Source of the DNA: Actinomyces naeslundii
GTDB lineage: Bacteria; Actinomycetota; Actinomycetes; Actinomycetales; Actinomycetaceae
Reading direction: 5' to 3'
Assembly: GCF_001956585.1 (NCBI RefSeq)
Contig: NZ_MSRR01000013.1
Location: forward strand, 62,001 to 126,000
DNA length: 64,000 nucleotides
The notes under the pieces were generated by a model, which worked only from the letters and a program-made list of their open reading frames with translations, had not been told where the DNA came from and did not search any database. Position numbers and translations under genes: made by a program. This document shows, in pieces, positions 9,633-18,224 of the stretch (positions are counted from its first letter, which is position 1; each line of letters opens with the position of its first letter).

Positions 9633-11045
9633 ATGAGAGACATCGACGTCGCCCCACTGCCCCTGTCGCACCTGGAGAGCCACCTGGACGAGGTGGCCGT
9701 CAGACGGCTGCACACGAGTCTGGCCGGCGCCGAGGCCCTCCTGGAAGGACGCACCGTGTGGACGGTGACGCCGTCGGCCGCCGCCGGTTCAGGGCCGGCG
9801 GAGACGGTCGCCCCCCTCGTGGGCTACGCCCTGGGCGCCGGCCTCGACGTGCGTTGGCTGAGCCTGGACGCCCCCGAGGAGTTCACCCAGATCGCCAACC
9901 GCCTGCACGCCGGCATTCATGGAGACCGCGGCGATGGCGGCAAGCTCGGGGACAAGCAGCGCGACATCTACGAGCACGTCCTGTCCTCCAACGCGGAGAA
10001 CATCGTCGATGAGGTCCGCCCCGACGACGTCGTCATCCTCCACGACCCGCCCACGGCCGGCCTGGCCAAGGCCCTCAAGGCCGTGGGTGCCACCGTGATC
10101 TGGCGCTGCCACGCCGGGGCCGAAGGGGCGGGAGAGGCCGCCGACTACGCCTGGGCCTTCCTGGACCGCTACCTGGAGGACGTGGACCTCGTCGTCGTCT
10201 CCCGCCCCGAGTACCGGCCGCCCTACATCGAGGCCGAGCGCTGCGCGGTCCTGGCGCCCTCCATCGACGCCGACTCCCCCAAGAACCGGGTCCTGGATCT
10301 GGACGAGGCCTGGTCGGTGGCGCGACTGTCCGGCATCTTCGCCGGTGAACCGCCCTTCGAGGCCGTGCCCTTCCTGCGTCACGACGGGCGCGCCGACGCC
10401 TTCCGCGGTCTGACCGATGACCCAGTCCTGGCCGGCGGACCGGTACCGCTGGGCGCCCGAGTCATTACCCAGGTCAACCGCTGGGACCGCCTTAAGGGCG
10501 GCCTGGAGCTGGTGGAGGCCTTCGCCGACAACATCGCCCTGCTGCCCGAGGACGCCCACCTGCTGCTGGTCGGCCCGACCCCGGACGGGTCCGAGTCGCA
10601 GGCGACCCTGACGCAGATCGTGGAGCGCTGCTCAGTGCTGCCCGAGTCGGTCGCCTCACGGATCCACGTGGCAGCGGCGAGCATGGAGGACCGGGAGGTC
10701 AACGCCACTGTTGTCAATGCCGTCCAGCGGGTCAGCTCGGTGGTCACCCAGCGCTCCCTCATCGAGGCCTTCGGCCTGACGGTGGCCGAGGCGATGTGGA
10801 AGAAGGCCCCGGTGGTAGCCTCCGCTGTCGGCGGCATCCGTGACCAGATCGACGACGGCGTCGACGGCGTCCTGGTTGACCCGACCGACGGCGTCGCCTG
10901 GGCCGAGGCCGTGCGCGACCTGTTGCTCTTCCCCGAGCGGGCCCAGGAGATGGGGCTGGCCGCGCACGAGTCCGTGCGCCGGGAGTTCCTGTCCAACCGC
11001 CACCTGCAGGACCTCCTGCAGATCGTGGCCGACCTGGTGGGCTAG
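9633..11045 (+). CDS. Trehalose synthase-type glycosyltransferase (GT4, TreT-like)
   Basis: GT-B fold glycosyltransferase of family 4, 470 residues. Features shared with TreT-like trehalose synthases: HDPPTAGLAKAL and VIWRCHAG in the N-terminal domain, VNRWDRLKGGLELVEAF at the start of the second domain, then TQRSLIEAFGLTVAEAMWKK with the E-x7-E pair and PVVASAVGGI. TreT makes trehalose from glucose and an NDP-glucose; that specificity is inferred. Start chosen at ATG 9633 because GGGGGAAG lies about 8 nt upstream; the in-frame ATG at 9564 lacks a site. It is divergent from purL and monocistronic as far as I can see. Confidence 0.8.
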   Translation: MRDIDVAPLPLSHLESHLDEVAVRRLHTSLAGAEALLEGRTVWTVTPSAAAGSGPAETVAPLVGYALGAGLDVRWLSLDAPEEFTQIANRLHAGIHGDRGDGGKLGDKQRDIYEHVLSSNAENIVDEVRPDDVVILHDPPTAGLAKALKAVGATVIWRCHAGAEGAGEAADYAWAFLDRYLEDVDLVVVSRPEYRPPYIEAERCAVLAPSIDADSPKNRVLDLDEAWSVARLSGIFAGEPPFEAVPFLRHDGRADAFRGLTDDPVLAGGPVPLGARVITQVNRWDRLKGGLELVEAFADNIALLPEDAHLLLVGPTPDGSESQATLTQIVERCSVLPESVASRIHVAAASMEDREVNATVVNAVQRVSSVVTQRSLIEAFGLTVAEAMWKKAPVVASAVGGIRDQIDDGVDGVLVDPTDGVAWAEAVRDLLLFPERAQEMGLAAHESVRREFLSNRHLQDLLQIVADLVG

Positions 11046-11238
11046 CGGCTGACCGACTGACGGCACCGGCAGGCCCGAGCAGATCCGGCTCGGGACAGGC
11101 CTCGTTCCCACTCGGTCCGGAGGACCGGCAACAATGCGGTTCGCCGCCCCGAAAGAGATGACATCACTATCTACAAACATTCATGAGTACATGTGGATAT
11201 TTGTGCTAGGGTGAAGTCATCGACCTGAGGAGGAGCGC

Positions 11239-11574
11239 GTGGGAGCAGCGGAGGCGATTGATGTCGATGTGGCGTTACGAGCCCTGGCCGACGGGAACCG
11301 TCGGGCGATCCTGAGGGTGATCCGCTCAGGCCCGCAGCCTGTCGGCGTCGTCGCGCAGGCGGTTGGACTGTCGCAGCAAACCGCCTCACATCACCTTCGA
11401 ACCCTTCAGAAGGCGGGCCTGGCAACCGTCAGCGCCGATCACACGCGCCGCCTGTACGCGCTCAACACGGATGGACTGGCGGCGGTGCGCTCCTACCTCG
11501 ACGACTTCTGGCCCGGAAGGCTGGCGGCCCTCAAGTCCGCCGTCGAGCAGCGAGAGGAGAGGCGGCATGGCTGA
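11239..11574 (+). CDS. ArsR-family transcriptional regulator
   Basis: 111-residue winged-helix protein. The HTH reads LADGNRRAILRVIRSG, then VVAQAVGLSQQTASHHLRTL as recognition helix and a wing with HTRRLYALN. No Cys pair typical of metal-sensing ArsR proteins is visible, so it belongs to the non-metal class usually paired with an SRPBCC protein. It is in fact followed by one, with an 8-nt overlap, so the two are cotranscribed. GTG start at 11239 with GAGGAG just upstream; a TAGGGT -10 candidate lies at about 11208-11213. It probably represses its own operon; the signal is unknown. Confidence 0.85.
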   Translation: MGAAEAIDVDVALRALADGNRRAILRVIRSGPQPVGVVAQAVGLSQQTASHHLRTLQKAGLATVSADHTRRLYALNTDGLAAVRSYLDDFWPGRLAALKSAVEQREERRHG

Positions 11575-12001
11575 GTTCCGGGACTCCATTGAGATCGAGG
11601 CACCCCCGCAGGCGGTGTTCGAGTACCTCACCACCAACGAGGGCATGACGGCGTGGATGGGGCAGTACGCCGATCTCGATCCGTCGCCGGGCGGCCGGTT
11701 CGCGGTCGACATCGCCGGCTATCCCGTGCGGGGCGAGTACCTCGTTGTCGAGCCGTGCAAGCGCGTGGTGGTCTCCTGGGGGTTCGCCGGCAATGACGAC
11801 CTGCCCGCGGGCGCATCCACGGTCGAGTTCCTCCTGATCCCGATCACTGGCGGCACGCGCGTGGACCTGCACCACACCGACCTGCCGGAGCCCGAGGTCC
11901 GCGGGCACGCGCACGGATGGGCCCACTTCATGCCCCGCCTCAAGGTCGCCGGTGCGGGCGGGGACGCCGGACCGGACCACTGGCAGCCGCTGACCGACTG
12001 A
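11567..12001 (+). CDS. SRPBCC (AHSA1-like) protein
   Basis: 144-residue protein of the START/SRPBCC helix-grip superfamily. The N-terminus IEIEAPPQAVFEYLTTNEGM, GGRFAVDIAGYPVRGEYLVVEP and the C-terminal HGWAHFMPRLK match the AHSA1/activator-of-Hsp90-like subfamily commonly encoded beside ArsR regulators. These proteins bind small hydrophobic ligands; ligand and role are unknown here. ATG at 11567 follows AGGAGAGG and overlaps the ArsR stop by 8 nt, so translation is coupled. A TfoX-N gene follows after 21 nt with its own GGAGGAG site. Confidence 0.85.
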   Translation: MAEFRDSIEIEAPPQAVFEYLTTNEGMTAWMGQYADLDPSPGGRFAVDIAGYPVRGEYLVVEPCKRVVVSWGFAGNDDLPAGASTVEFLLIPITGGTRVDLHHTDLPEPEVRGHAHGWAHFMPRLKVAGAGGDAGPDHWQPLTD

Positions 12002-12022
12002 TCGCCGAGGGGAGGAGAAGCC

Positions 12023-12403
12023 GTGTCAGTGATGACGCCCGAGCAGCACCGCCTCGTTCAGCGCGTCCGCGCACTGGTCGATGACGAACCGGATGTGCGG
12101 GAGGTCTCCATGTTCGGAGGCCGAGCGATCATGGTCAACGACAAGATGATCGTCAGCGCGGGGAAGAGCGGGGACCTCTTGGTGCGTGCCGATGCCGAGC
12201 GCCATGAGGCGCTCCTGGACGAACCGGGTGCGACGCAGGCTCAGATGGGTGCCGGGCGAGACATGGGGCCCGGGTGGATCACCGTTGCACCCGAGGCCAT
12301 CGCCGACGACGAGAAGCTTGCCTTCTGGGTCGACGTCGCCAGGGACCACAACCGCACCCTTACCGGCGGGGAATCGGGAGGCACGAGGTCCAAGAGAGCA
12401 TGA
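12023..12403 (+). CDS. TfoX N-terminal domain protein
   Basis: 126 residues matching the TfoX/Sxy N-terminal domain: VREVSMFGGRAIMVNDKMIV, then DLLVRADAERHEALL and GRDMGPGWITVAPEAI. Stand-alone TfoX-N proteins are widespread in actinobacteria and of unknown biochemical role; the competence regulator TfoX of proteobacteria has an extra C-terminal domain that is missing here. GTG start at 12023 with GGGGAGGAG upstream; a second in-frame start (ATG 12032) is possible. It probably belongs to the ArsR operon. After its TGA the same frame stays open to about 12481. Confidence 0.8.
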   Translation: MSVMTPEQHRLVQRVRALVDDEPDVREVSMFGGRAIMVNDKMIVSAGKSGDLLVRADAERHEALLDEPGATQAQMGAGRDMGPGWITVAPEAIADDEKLAFWVDVARDHNRTLTGGESGGTRSKRA

Positions 12404-12497
12404 GGGCCTTCCAAGAACCGCGCCGAACCTCTCAAGGCGTGGCTCGACAAGCACGTGGCACAGCGAAGCCATGAACCACTTCACTGAGGAGCAGCAC

Positions 12498-12878
12498 ATG
12501 ACCACTGACAACAAGACCACTTCCGACAGCGCTTTAGGTATCGCTACCGCCTATCACGAGGCGTGGACCGGCGGCGACCTTGACAAAGCGGTGAGCTTCA
12601 TGGCCGACGACGTGGTCGTTCACGCGCCAGGAAAAGAGCTCAACGGCAAGGAGGAGTACCGCGCATACCTCGGCGGATTCATGAAGGTCATGGAGGGACA
12701 CACACCTCACGCCGCCTTCGGTGACGACAGCACTGCTGTGCTCTACTACTTTCCCCACACTCCCTCGACCCGATCCGCTCCAGTCAGCGAGTGTTTTCTC
12801 GTTGAGTCAGGGGTGATCAAGGAGAGCCATTTAGTCTTCGATAGACTGTCTTACGCTCCGCCCTCCGAGCCTCAGTGA
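12498..12878 (+). CDS. SnoaL-like / NTF2-fold protein
   Basis: 126-residue protein with the SnoaL-like polyketide cyclase layout: an N-terminal helix ATAYHEAWTGGDLDKAVSFM, then MADDVVVHAPGKELNGKEEYRAYLGGF-like motif split over strand and helix, and C-terminal strands. NTF2-like folds of this type are often small ligand-binding proteins or isomerases; the substrate is unknown. ATG 12498 was chosen because GAGGAG (12486-12491) is well placed; the frame extends further up to 12186, but that part overlaps the TfoX gene and lacks family similarity. Confidence 0.75.
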   Translation: MTTDNKTTSDSALGIATAYHEAWTGGDLDKAVSFMADDVVVHAPGKELNGKEEYRAYLGGFMKVMEGHTPHAAFGDDSTAVLYYFPHTPSTRSAPVSECFLVESGVIKESHLVFDRLSYAPPSEPQ

Positions 12879-13091
12879 ATATCTCGTTTCACAGCAGCGG
12901 ATCTGGAATGCGACTCTCAGGAGCACGCGCGCGAGGATAATTCACAGAGGCAGTGACTACCCGTGTCCGCCCGACCGGAGACCGCTCGCCTCGTCATGCG
13001 CCGACCCTGGGCGCTCCACGATCCAGCATCCCCTTGGCCGCGACCTACACGGCTCAAGATCTCAGGGGACTTCATCACACCGTGAGCGGAG

Positions 13092-13100
13092 TTATCCACA
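13092..13100 (+). promoter_or_regulatory. DnaA box (perfect match)
   Basis: TTATCCACA, identical to the consensus. A looser copy, GTGTCCACA, starts 13 nt further on. Confidence 0.55.
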
Positions 13101-13455
13101 GGTCGTGTCCACAGGCTTGTGCAGGGTTGTGTGGGTTCTTGGGATGTCGCCACTCCCCCTGTGCACAAGACCCATTCGAGACCTCCAACTCGGGTGAGCG
13201 ATCCCACTGGGGACTTCCCACAAACCCGGCGGCGGACCTTGGGACATCATCGCTATAGACAGAGTTTTGGCTGAAAATACAGGGAAACCAGCCGATCAGT
13301 CAGGCCCTGTCCGCGAGATTCCAACGGCCACGACCTCGGCGGCAGCGACTGCACATTCTTCAGCGTCGTGCAACTCGAGCGTGACCACTCCGAGGGGGGC
13401 CGGACAGTGAGGCACCCCGCCCTCTCCACAGTTCTACACAGGCTCGACGGCGACC

Positions 13456-13464
13456 TGTGGATAA
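13456..13464 (-). promoter_or_regulatory. DnaA box (perfect match)
   Basis: TTATCCACA on the minus strand (TGTGGATAA on plus), 59 nt before the purQ stop, in opposite orientation to the other perfect box. Confidence 0.55.
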
Positions 13465-13522
13465 CTCGGAGGGGCGGGGTGTTGTTGTTCTCAGCCCTGA
13501 CGGCTGTCAGGCGCAGGCGCGG

Positions 13523-14233
13523 TCAGACGGCCAGCAGGGAGTCGATGGCGGAGCGGAAGACCCCCAGTCCATCAGTACCGGTGCGCGGACCGGCCTGCGA
13601 GCTGGGACCGAATCCGGGCTCAACCGCGTGCTCGGGATGAGGCATGAGGCCGACGACGTTGCCGCGCTCGTTGCGCACACCGGCGATGTCGCGGGCCGAG
13701 CCGTTGGGGTTGCCCACGTAGCGGAAGACGACGAGCCCCTCGCCCTCGAGGCGATCGAGCTCCTCGGGTGCGGCGATGAAGTTGCCCTCGCCGTTCTTCA
13801 TGGGGACGACGATCTCCTCCCCATCGGTGAATCGACTGGTCCAGGCGGTCTGCGTGTTCTCCACGCGCAGCCGCTGCTCAACACAGATGAAGCGCTGATC
13901 CGCGTTGCGCAGGAGCGCCCCGGGCAGGAGGTGGGCCTCGGCGAGGATCTGGAAGCCGTTGCAGATGCCGAGCACCGGCATGCCGCGCTCGGCGGCGGCC
14001 ACAACCTCCTCCATGACGGGGGCGAAGCGGGCGATGGCGCCGCAGCGCAGGTAGTCGCCGTAGGAGAAGCCTCCGGGCACGACGACGGCGTCGACCCCGT
14101 GCAAGTCGGCGTCCTTGTGCCACAGACTCACCGGCTCGGCCCCAGCCAGGCGCACGGCGCGGGCGGCGTCGACGTCGTCGAGGGTGCCGGGGAAGGTGAT
14201 GACACCGATGCGGGCGGAAGGAGACTCACTCAC
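13523..14233 (-). CDS. purQ: Phosphoribosylformylglycinamidine synthase subunit PurQ
   Basis: Glutamine amidotransferase subunit of FGAM synthase; it hydrolyses glutamine and passes ammonia to PurL. 236 residues, class I amidotransferase: oxyanion strand [16 protein letters not shown], nucleophile Cys in [11 protein letters not shown], and the His/Glu pair in [10 protein letters not shown]. The start overlaps no other gene and lies 3 nt after the purS stop, so purS and purQ are cotranscribed. purL, its partner, is 4.1 kb away instead of next door. The gene's 3' end faces the DnaA-box region. Confidence 0.97.
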   Translation of the reverse strand: MSESPSARIGVITFPGTLDDVDAARAVRLAGAEPVSLWHKDADLHGVDAVVVPGGFSYGDYLRCGAIARFAPVMEEVVAAAERGMPVLGICNGFQILAEAHLLPGALLRNADQRFICVEQRLRVENTQTAWTSRFTDGEEIVVPMKNGEGNFIAAPEELDRLEGEGLVVFRYVGNPNGSARDIAGVRNERGNVVGLMPHPEHAVEPGFGPSSQAGPRTGTDGLGVFRSAIDSLLAV

Positions 14234-14236
14234 GGC

Positions 14237-14491
14237 TCAGGCCTCCTCGTCAGCGGTCACGGAGACGACATCCTCGATGATCGGGTTGGACAGGAGGGTG
14301 TCGGCGGCCTCGCGAGCGGCGGCCAGGTGCTCCTCGGTGACGGGGCCGTCCACGGTCAGCTCGAAGCGGCGCCCCTGACGCACACCGGTGAACTGGTCGA
14401 ATCCGAGGCGAGGAAGGCTCCCGACGACTGCCTTGCCCTGGGGGTCAAGAATCTCGGGCTTGGGCATGACCTCGACGACAATGCGTCCCAT
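14237..14491 (-). CDS. purS: Phosphoribosylformylglycinamidine synthase subunit PurS
   Basis: 84-residue small subunit that bridges PurQ and PurL. MGRIVVEVMPKPEILDPQGK and the middle LPRLGFDQFTGVRQGRRFEL are family hallmarks. A GGAGCACCC site precedes the ATG. It is the first gene of a purS-purQ pair; the gene upstream on the same strand is an unknown membrane protein ending at 14580, 89 nt away. Confidence 0.95.
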   Translation of the reverse strand: MGRIVVEVMPKPEILDPQGKAVVGSLPRLGFDQFTGVRQGRRFELTVDGPVTEEHLAAAREAADTLLSNPIIEDVVSVTADEEA

Positions 14492-14579
14492 GGGTGCTCC
14501 TCAGATAAGGCGGGAAGAGTGTGCCTCCAAGACTACCCGGACTTGGCCGGGAGCATTCATTCAGCCGGCTCACGCCGGA

Positions 14580-16310
14580 TCAGACCTGCCCGAGCCACTC
14601 TCCGGCCAGGCGGATCGCGACGATCCCGCCCAGCGTCAGGGCAGCGGTGGCGATGAGCCAGCTCGGCCCCAGGATGAGGGCGACGACGGCGCAGACCACC
14701 GCACTGGCGAGCATGAAGCCGCCCACCGCACCGGCCACTCCGGCCGGGGCGTGGGTCGACTGGTCGACGGTGGAGGTTCCCATGATCGGCTTGGGGCCGG
14801 AGTCCACGGTGGGAGCGGTCTCGTCGCCGCGCACAGAGGTGCCCAGCAGGAGCGGTCCGCGAGCGCGGGCCACCAACCGGTCGGGGTCGTTGACCTTGAC
14901 GGTCCCGGTGGTCAGGCCCGCAGCGGCGTCGAGCACACCGGGCTTCCAGCGCTCGGCCTCTCGGCGCACAGGGGTGCCTCCGGCCCAGGCCAGATAGCCG
15001 GCGGCCGCCACCAGTCCGGCCCCGCCGAGGACCGCAACGAGCCACGGCGGGATCCACAGCTGGCCGACCTCGGCGTTGCGGGCCAGGTTCATGGCCGAGA
15101 CAGTGGCCAGGACCAGGCCCAGCAGGGCGAAGACCACTCCGACCAGGCGCTGCCTGCGCACAGCCGCGGGCCACGGGGAACGCGTACGGGCGCCGGAGCT
15201 CTTAGCGGGTCCGCGCCCCACCCCCCAGTCGGTGCCGGAGGAGGGACGCCGCTGGCCGCGCCCCTTGGCCGGGCCTCGACCCACGCCCCAGTCGGTACCG
15301 CCGCCCTGAGCCTTGATCTCCTCGGAGTCGAGGGCATTGGTGGCTGCCTCCCAGGCACTGGACTCGGCCAGGATGCTGACGTCCTCCTCGGACCCGAGCT
15401 CGCCTGGCGCGCCCGTGGGCGGGCTCGCTGATATGCCGGTGGCCGTGGCACCGGTCTGGGAAGCCGTCGTGGGGGCGCCACCGGACGAGGCACTGGGTCG
15501 TGTCTGGTACCCGGAGCCGCCTGTGGACGGACTTCCAGCGTCGGGAGCCGGGGCGGAGGCGGGAGTGGGCTGTGACGGCGCGCCGGCCCCGGAGTCGCCA
15601 CTGGGTACGGCAGTGGGTCTGCCCTGGGAGATGGTGAAGACGCGGGTGGTGGCGCCCCCTGATCGGGGCGCGTCGCTGCCCGTCCCATCGACAGCGGTGG
15701 GGCGCACGACGGGCCGCGAGGAACGGCTGTCGTTGACGACACCGGCAACGGCCCGGTCCTGCTGGGCGGCAGCGGCTGCGGAGCCGGGGGCACTGGCGGC
15801 ACTGTTGCCGGTGGGTGGGACGGAAGCACTCGTCGGGCCGGGCTCCCCATGAGCCTCGGAGTCCTCGACGGGGCTGCCGACGGGGCGCAGGGTGACCGGG
15901 GACGCGGGAGAGCCCGCGGACACGGCGGAGTCGGCCCATCCGGAGTCGTCACCTGCGACGTCGGCCAGGTCGATGGCGATGGCGGCGTCAACGGCGTCGG
16001 CGGTTCCCGAGGCAATGGCCTGGGCGGCGGCCGAGCGCATGTCCTCCTCAGTCATGACCGCAGCGCCGCCCGCGCCTCGGGCACCGGAGACACCATCGGC
16101 CGAGCCCGAGGCGGACGCGGCCGAGGCCCCCGTCGCGGCCGACGCGGTCGAGGCGGAAGAAGCCGGGTTGTTGGCGGAGCGCACGGTCTCAAGGCGCCCG
16201 CTGCCGCCGGGCCGGGTGGAGGAGTTCTTCGGACGCGGGGTCCGCTTGGGCATGATGCCCCAGTTGACGGGCCCCTGCTCGTTGTCGGGACGTCGGTCAC
16301 GGGGGGTCAT
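14580..16310 (-). CDS. Unknown membrane protein with long disordered N-terminus and WG motifs
   Basis: 576 residues, no family recognised. Residues 1-~370 are Ala/Ser/Pro/Gly-rich and probably disordered. The motif GTDWGVGRGPAK occurs twice, about 15 residues apart just before the first membrane segment, and a related NWGIMPKRTPRPK lies near the N-terminus. The last ~200 residues carry about four hydrophobic helices in two pairs (QRLVGVVFALLGLVLATV and onward; VAGAVGGFMLASAVVCAVV and onward). The start overlaps the upstream membrane-protein gene by 4 nt (ATGA), and that gene in turn overlaps purC, so all three form one transcript. A role beside purine synthesis is not evident; the pairing may simply be conserved synteny. 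Confidence 0.7.
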   Translation of the reverse strand: MTPRDRRPDNEQGPVNWGIMPKRTPRPKNSSTRPGGSGRLETVRSANNPASSASTASAATGASAASASGSADGVSGARGAGGAAVMTEEDMRSAAAQAIASGTADAVDAAIAIDLADVAGDDSGWADSAVSAGSPASPVTLRPVGSPVEDSEAHGEPGPTSASVPPTGNSAASAPGSAAAAAQQDRAVAGVVNDSRSSRPVVRPTAVDGTGSDAPRSGGATTRVFTISQGRPTAVPSGDSGAGAPSQPTPASAPAPDAGSPSTGGSGYQTRPSASSGGAPTTASQTGATATGISASPPTGAPGELGSEEDVSILAESSAWEAATNALDSEEIKAQGGGTDWGVGRGPAKGRGQRRPSSGTDWGVGRGPAKSSGARTRSPWPAAVRRQRLVGVVFALLGLVLATVSAMNLARNAEVGQLWIPPWLVAVLGGAGLVAAAGYLAWAGGTPVRREAERWKPGVLDAAAGLTTGTVKVNDPDRLVARARGPLLLGTSVRGDETAPTVDSGPKPIMGTSTVDQSTHAPAGVAGAVGGFMLASAVVCAVVALILGPSWLIATAALTLGGIVAIRLAGEWLGQV

Positions 16311-16993
16311 GAGATCACCTGTCCCAGGATGGAGGCGAGTCCCAGGGCCACGAGGACGAAGCCGGTGGCGCCGAGGAGGAGCTGGCCGACACGGATGAGG
16401 GTCTCGCCGGTGGAGGTTCCGGCCAGGCGCTCGTCGGCAGCGCGCCCGAAGGCAGTCGCGGCAAGCGCGGTGGTCACCGGCCCGGAGACCACGTCAAGGG
16501 TGGTTAGCTCGCGCCGGCCAGTCGGCTCGGGGACCAGCACCTTGGTCCCCGGCACGGTGAGCGTGGTCAGGTCGGTTCCGGGCTGAGCAGCGCCGGCACC
16601 CTCAGGCCCCGAGCCCCGTTGCGAAGACTGGGGGCCCTTGTCCGCCTTGCCCTTGGCGCTCTTGGCACTCTTGGCGGATTCGGCCCGCTGCCGGGCCTGG
16701 GCTGCGCGGACCCGGTTGCGCTCCAGGCGCAGGCGGGGGGCGTTGACCACCAGGGAGCGGGCGGAGACCCGCAGAGAGGCGAGCATGCCCAGCCCCACCA
16801 GGATGAGGGCGGTGCCGCCCAGGACGCGGGAGGTGCCGGTGACTCCGAGGGCGGAGGTGATGGCAGCCGACAGCGCCAGAACGATCGTCAGGACGATGAG
16901 GCAGACGAGGACGTAGAACCCCGGTCCCGGTTTGAAGCCGCGGGCGGCCAGGCCCGTATCAGGGACGTCCAACGAGGGCGAGGTGGTGCTCAT
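16307..16993 (-). CDS. Unknown membrane protein downstream of purC
   Basis: 228 residues, no family recognised. Two N-terminal membrane segments (about residues 25-48 and 55-72), a long hydrophilic middle with a Lys/Ala run ([13 protein letters not shown]), and one C-terminal segment ([19 protein letters not shown]). Its ATG overlaps the purC stop by 4 nt and its stop overlaps the next membrane-protein gene by 4 nt, a tightly coupled three-gene arrangement. Likely a partner of that neighbour; function unknown. Confidence 0.7.
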   Translation of the reverse strand: MSTTSPSLDVPDTGLAARGFKPGPGFYVLVCLIVLTIVLALSAAITSALGVTGTSRVLGGTALILVGLGMLASLRVSARSLVVNAPRLRLERNRVRAAQARQRAESAKSAKSAKGKADKGPQSSQRGSGPEGAGAAQPGTDLTTLTVPGTKVLVPEPTGRRELTTLDVVSGPVTTALAATAFGRAADERLAGTSTGETLIRVGQLLLGATGFVLVALGLASILGQVIS

Positions 16994-17940
16994 GACAGCT
17001 CCAGGGGACGGCCGGTAAGTCGTTCATAGGCCTCGAGGTAACGGGACCGGGTCCTCTCGACGACGACGTCGGGCAGCGCCGGGGGCTCCTGGTCTCCGCC
17101 GCGGTCCCAGCCGGAGGCCGGCGAGGTGAGCCAGTCGCGCACGTACTGCTTGTCGAAGGAGGGCGTCGCCTGGCCGGGTGCCCAGGCATCGGCCGGCCAG
17201 AAGCGGGAGGAGTCGGGGGTGAGGACCTCATCGCCCAGGACCAGGGTGCCATCGGCGTCCGTGCCGAGCTCGAACTTGGTGTCGGCCAGGATGATGCCGC
17301 GCTCACCGGCGATCCGGGCGGCCCGCGTGTAGAGGGCCAGGGTCGTCTCGCGCAGGGCGGTGGCGGCAGCCTCGCCCACCATCTGGGTGACGCGCGCGAA
17401 GGTGACGTTCTCGTCGTGCTCGCCGAGCTCGGCCTTGGCGGCGGGGGTGAAGATCGGCTCGGGCAGACGGGAGGCCTCGGTCAGGCCCTCGGGCAGGGGC
17501 ACGCCGCACACGGACCGGCTCTCCCGGTACTCGGCCAGGCCGGAACCGGTGAGGTAACCGCGGGCCACGCACTCCACCGGGTACATCTCCAGCCGCCGGC
17601 AGATCATGGCGCGCCCGGAGACCTGGGCGGGGACGTCGAGGGAGACGAGGTGGCCCGGAACGACGTCGGCGAGCTGCTCGAACCACCAGGCGCTCAGGGC
17701 GGTCAGGACCCTGCCCTTGTCCGGGATCGGGGTGGACAGGATGTGGTCGTAGGCACTGATGCGGTCCGAGGCGACCACGAGGAGCACATCCTGCCCGGCC
17801 CAGGGGCCCTCAGCGGTGGGGGAGTATATGTCTCTCACCTTGCCGCTGGAACGGTGCTCCCAGCCTGGAATGGCGGGGGCCTGGGAGGCGGGTGCTGAGG
17901 CTCCGAGGCTGACGGAGACGGAGCTCGCGGACTGAGTCAT
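16990..17940 (-). CDS. purC: SAICAR synthetase PurC
   Basis: Phosphoribosylaminoimidazole-succinocarboxamide synthase; it joins CAIR and aspartate with ATP in the purine pathway. 316 residues, a little longer than many bacterial forms, close to actinobacterial and yeast-type enzymes. Motifs: [10 protein letters not shown] near the N-terminus, [24 protein letters not shown] and [10 protein letters not shown]. The first ~22 residues (Ser/Ala-rich) precede the conserved domain; GGGAGC upstream supports the ATG at 17940. It is the first gene of a unit with two membrane-protein genes and possibly purSQ. Confidence 0.96.
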   Translation of the reverse strand: MTQSASSVSVSLGASAPASQAPAIPGWEHRSSGKVRDIYSPTAEGPWAGQDVLLVVASDRISAYDHILSTPIPDKGRVLTALSAWWFEQLADVVPGHLVSLDVPAQVSGRAMICRRLEMYPVECVARGYLTGSGLAEYRESRSVCGVPLPEGLTEASRLPEPIFTPAAKAELGEHDENVTFARVTQMVGEAAATALRETTLALYTRAARIAGERGIILADTKFELGTDADGTLVLGDEVLTPDSSRFWPADAWAPGQATPSFDKQYVRDWLTSPASGWDRGGDQEPPALPDVVVERTRSRYLEAYERLTGRPLELS

Positions 17941-18224
17941 GCTCCCATCCTGCCATCGGCAGGGTGCCCTGTGCCCAATTCCGGGCCGCCAGGTCGCCGA
18001 CGCGATTCACCGCACAGCACAACTCACTTGTCGCAGTATCACGCCAATTCATCCGGGTCGCCCGCAGGAGGGCAGCGCGATGGGCCGGAGCAAATCCGAC
18101 CGGTGGGAAGAGGACGAATCGGAGGGCCGACCGACCCCCCGAACAGGTCGACAGGACGTTGACGTGGGCCAACACCGCCGCCGCTGCGTGCCGCACTCGC
18201 CCGTCGCGGCAACGCTCACCAACC

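Larger units (their letters stand above)
12879..13522. other. Gene-free 644-bp region with a DnaA-box cluster
   Basis: No convincing ORF. Two perfect DnaA boxes TTATCCACA occur, at 13092-13100 (plus) and 13456-13464 (minus), about 360 bp apart. Looser matches include GTGTCCACA (13105-13113), TTGTGCACA (minus, 13160-13168), CTCTCCACA (13422-13430) and TTCTACACA (13432-13440). The neighbours are a SnoaL-like gene and purQ, not dnaA/dnaN. It could be a DnaA-titrating or regulatory locus, or less likely an origin. Confidence 0.5.

Noticed and set aside
7535-10012. Long plus-strand frame of 825 codons across purL.
   Set aside because: Antisense shadow of a highly conserved gene, Gly/Val/His-rich without any domain; typical in high-GC DNA.
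12879-13522. Chromosome replication origin.
   Set aside because: DnaA boxes are present, but dnaA/dnaN are absent, no clear AT-rich unwinding region is seen, and neighbours are metabolic; kept only as a DnaA-box cluster.
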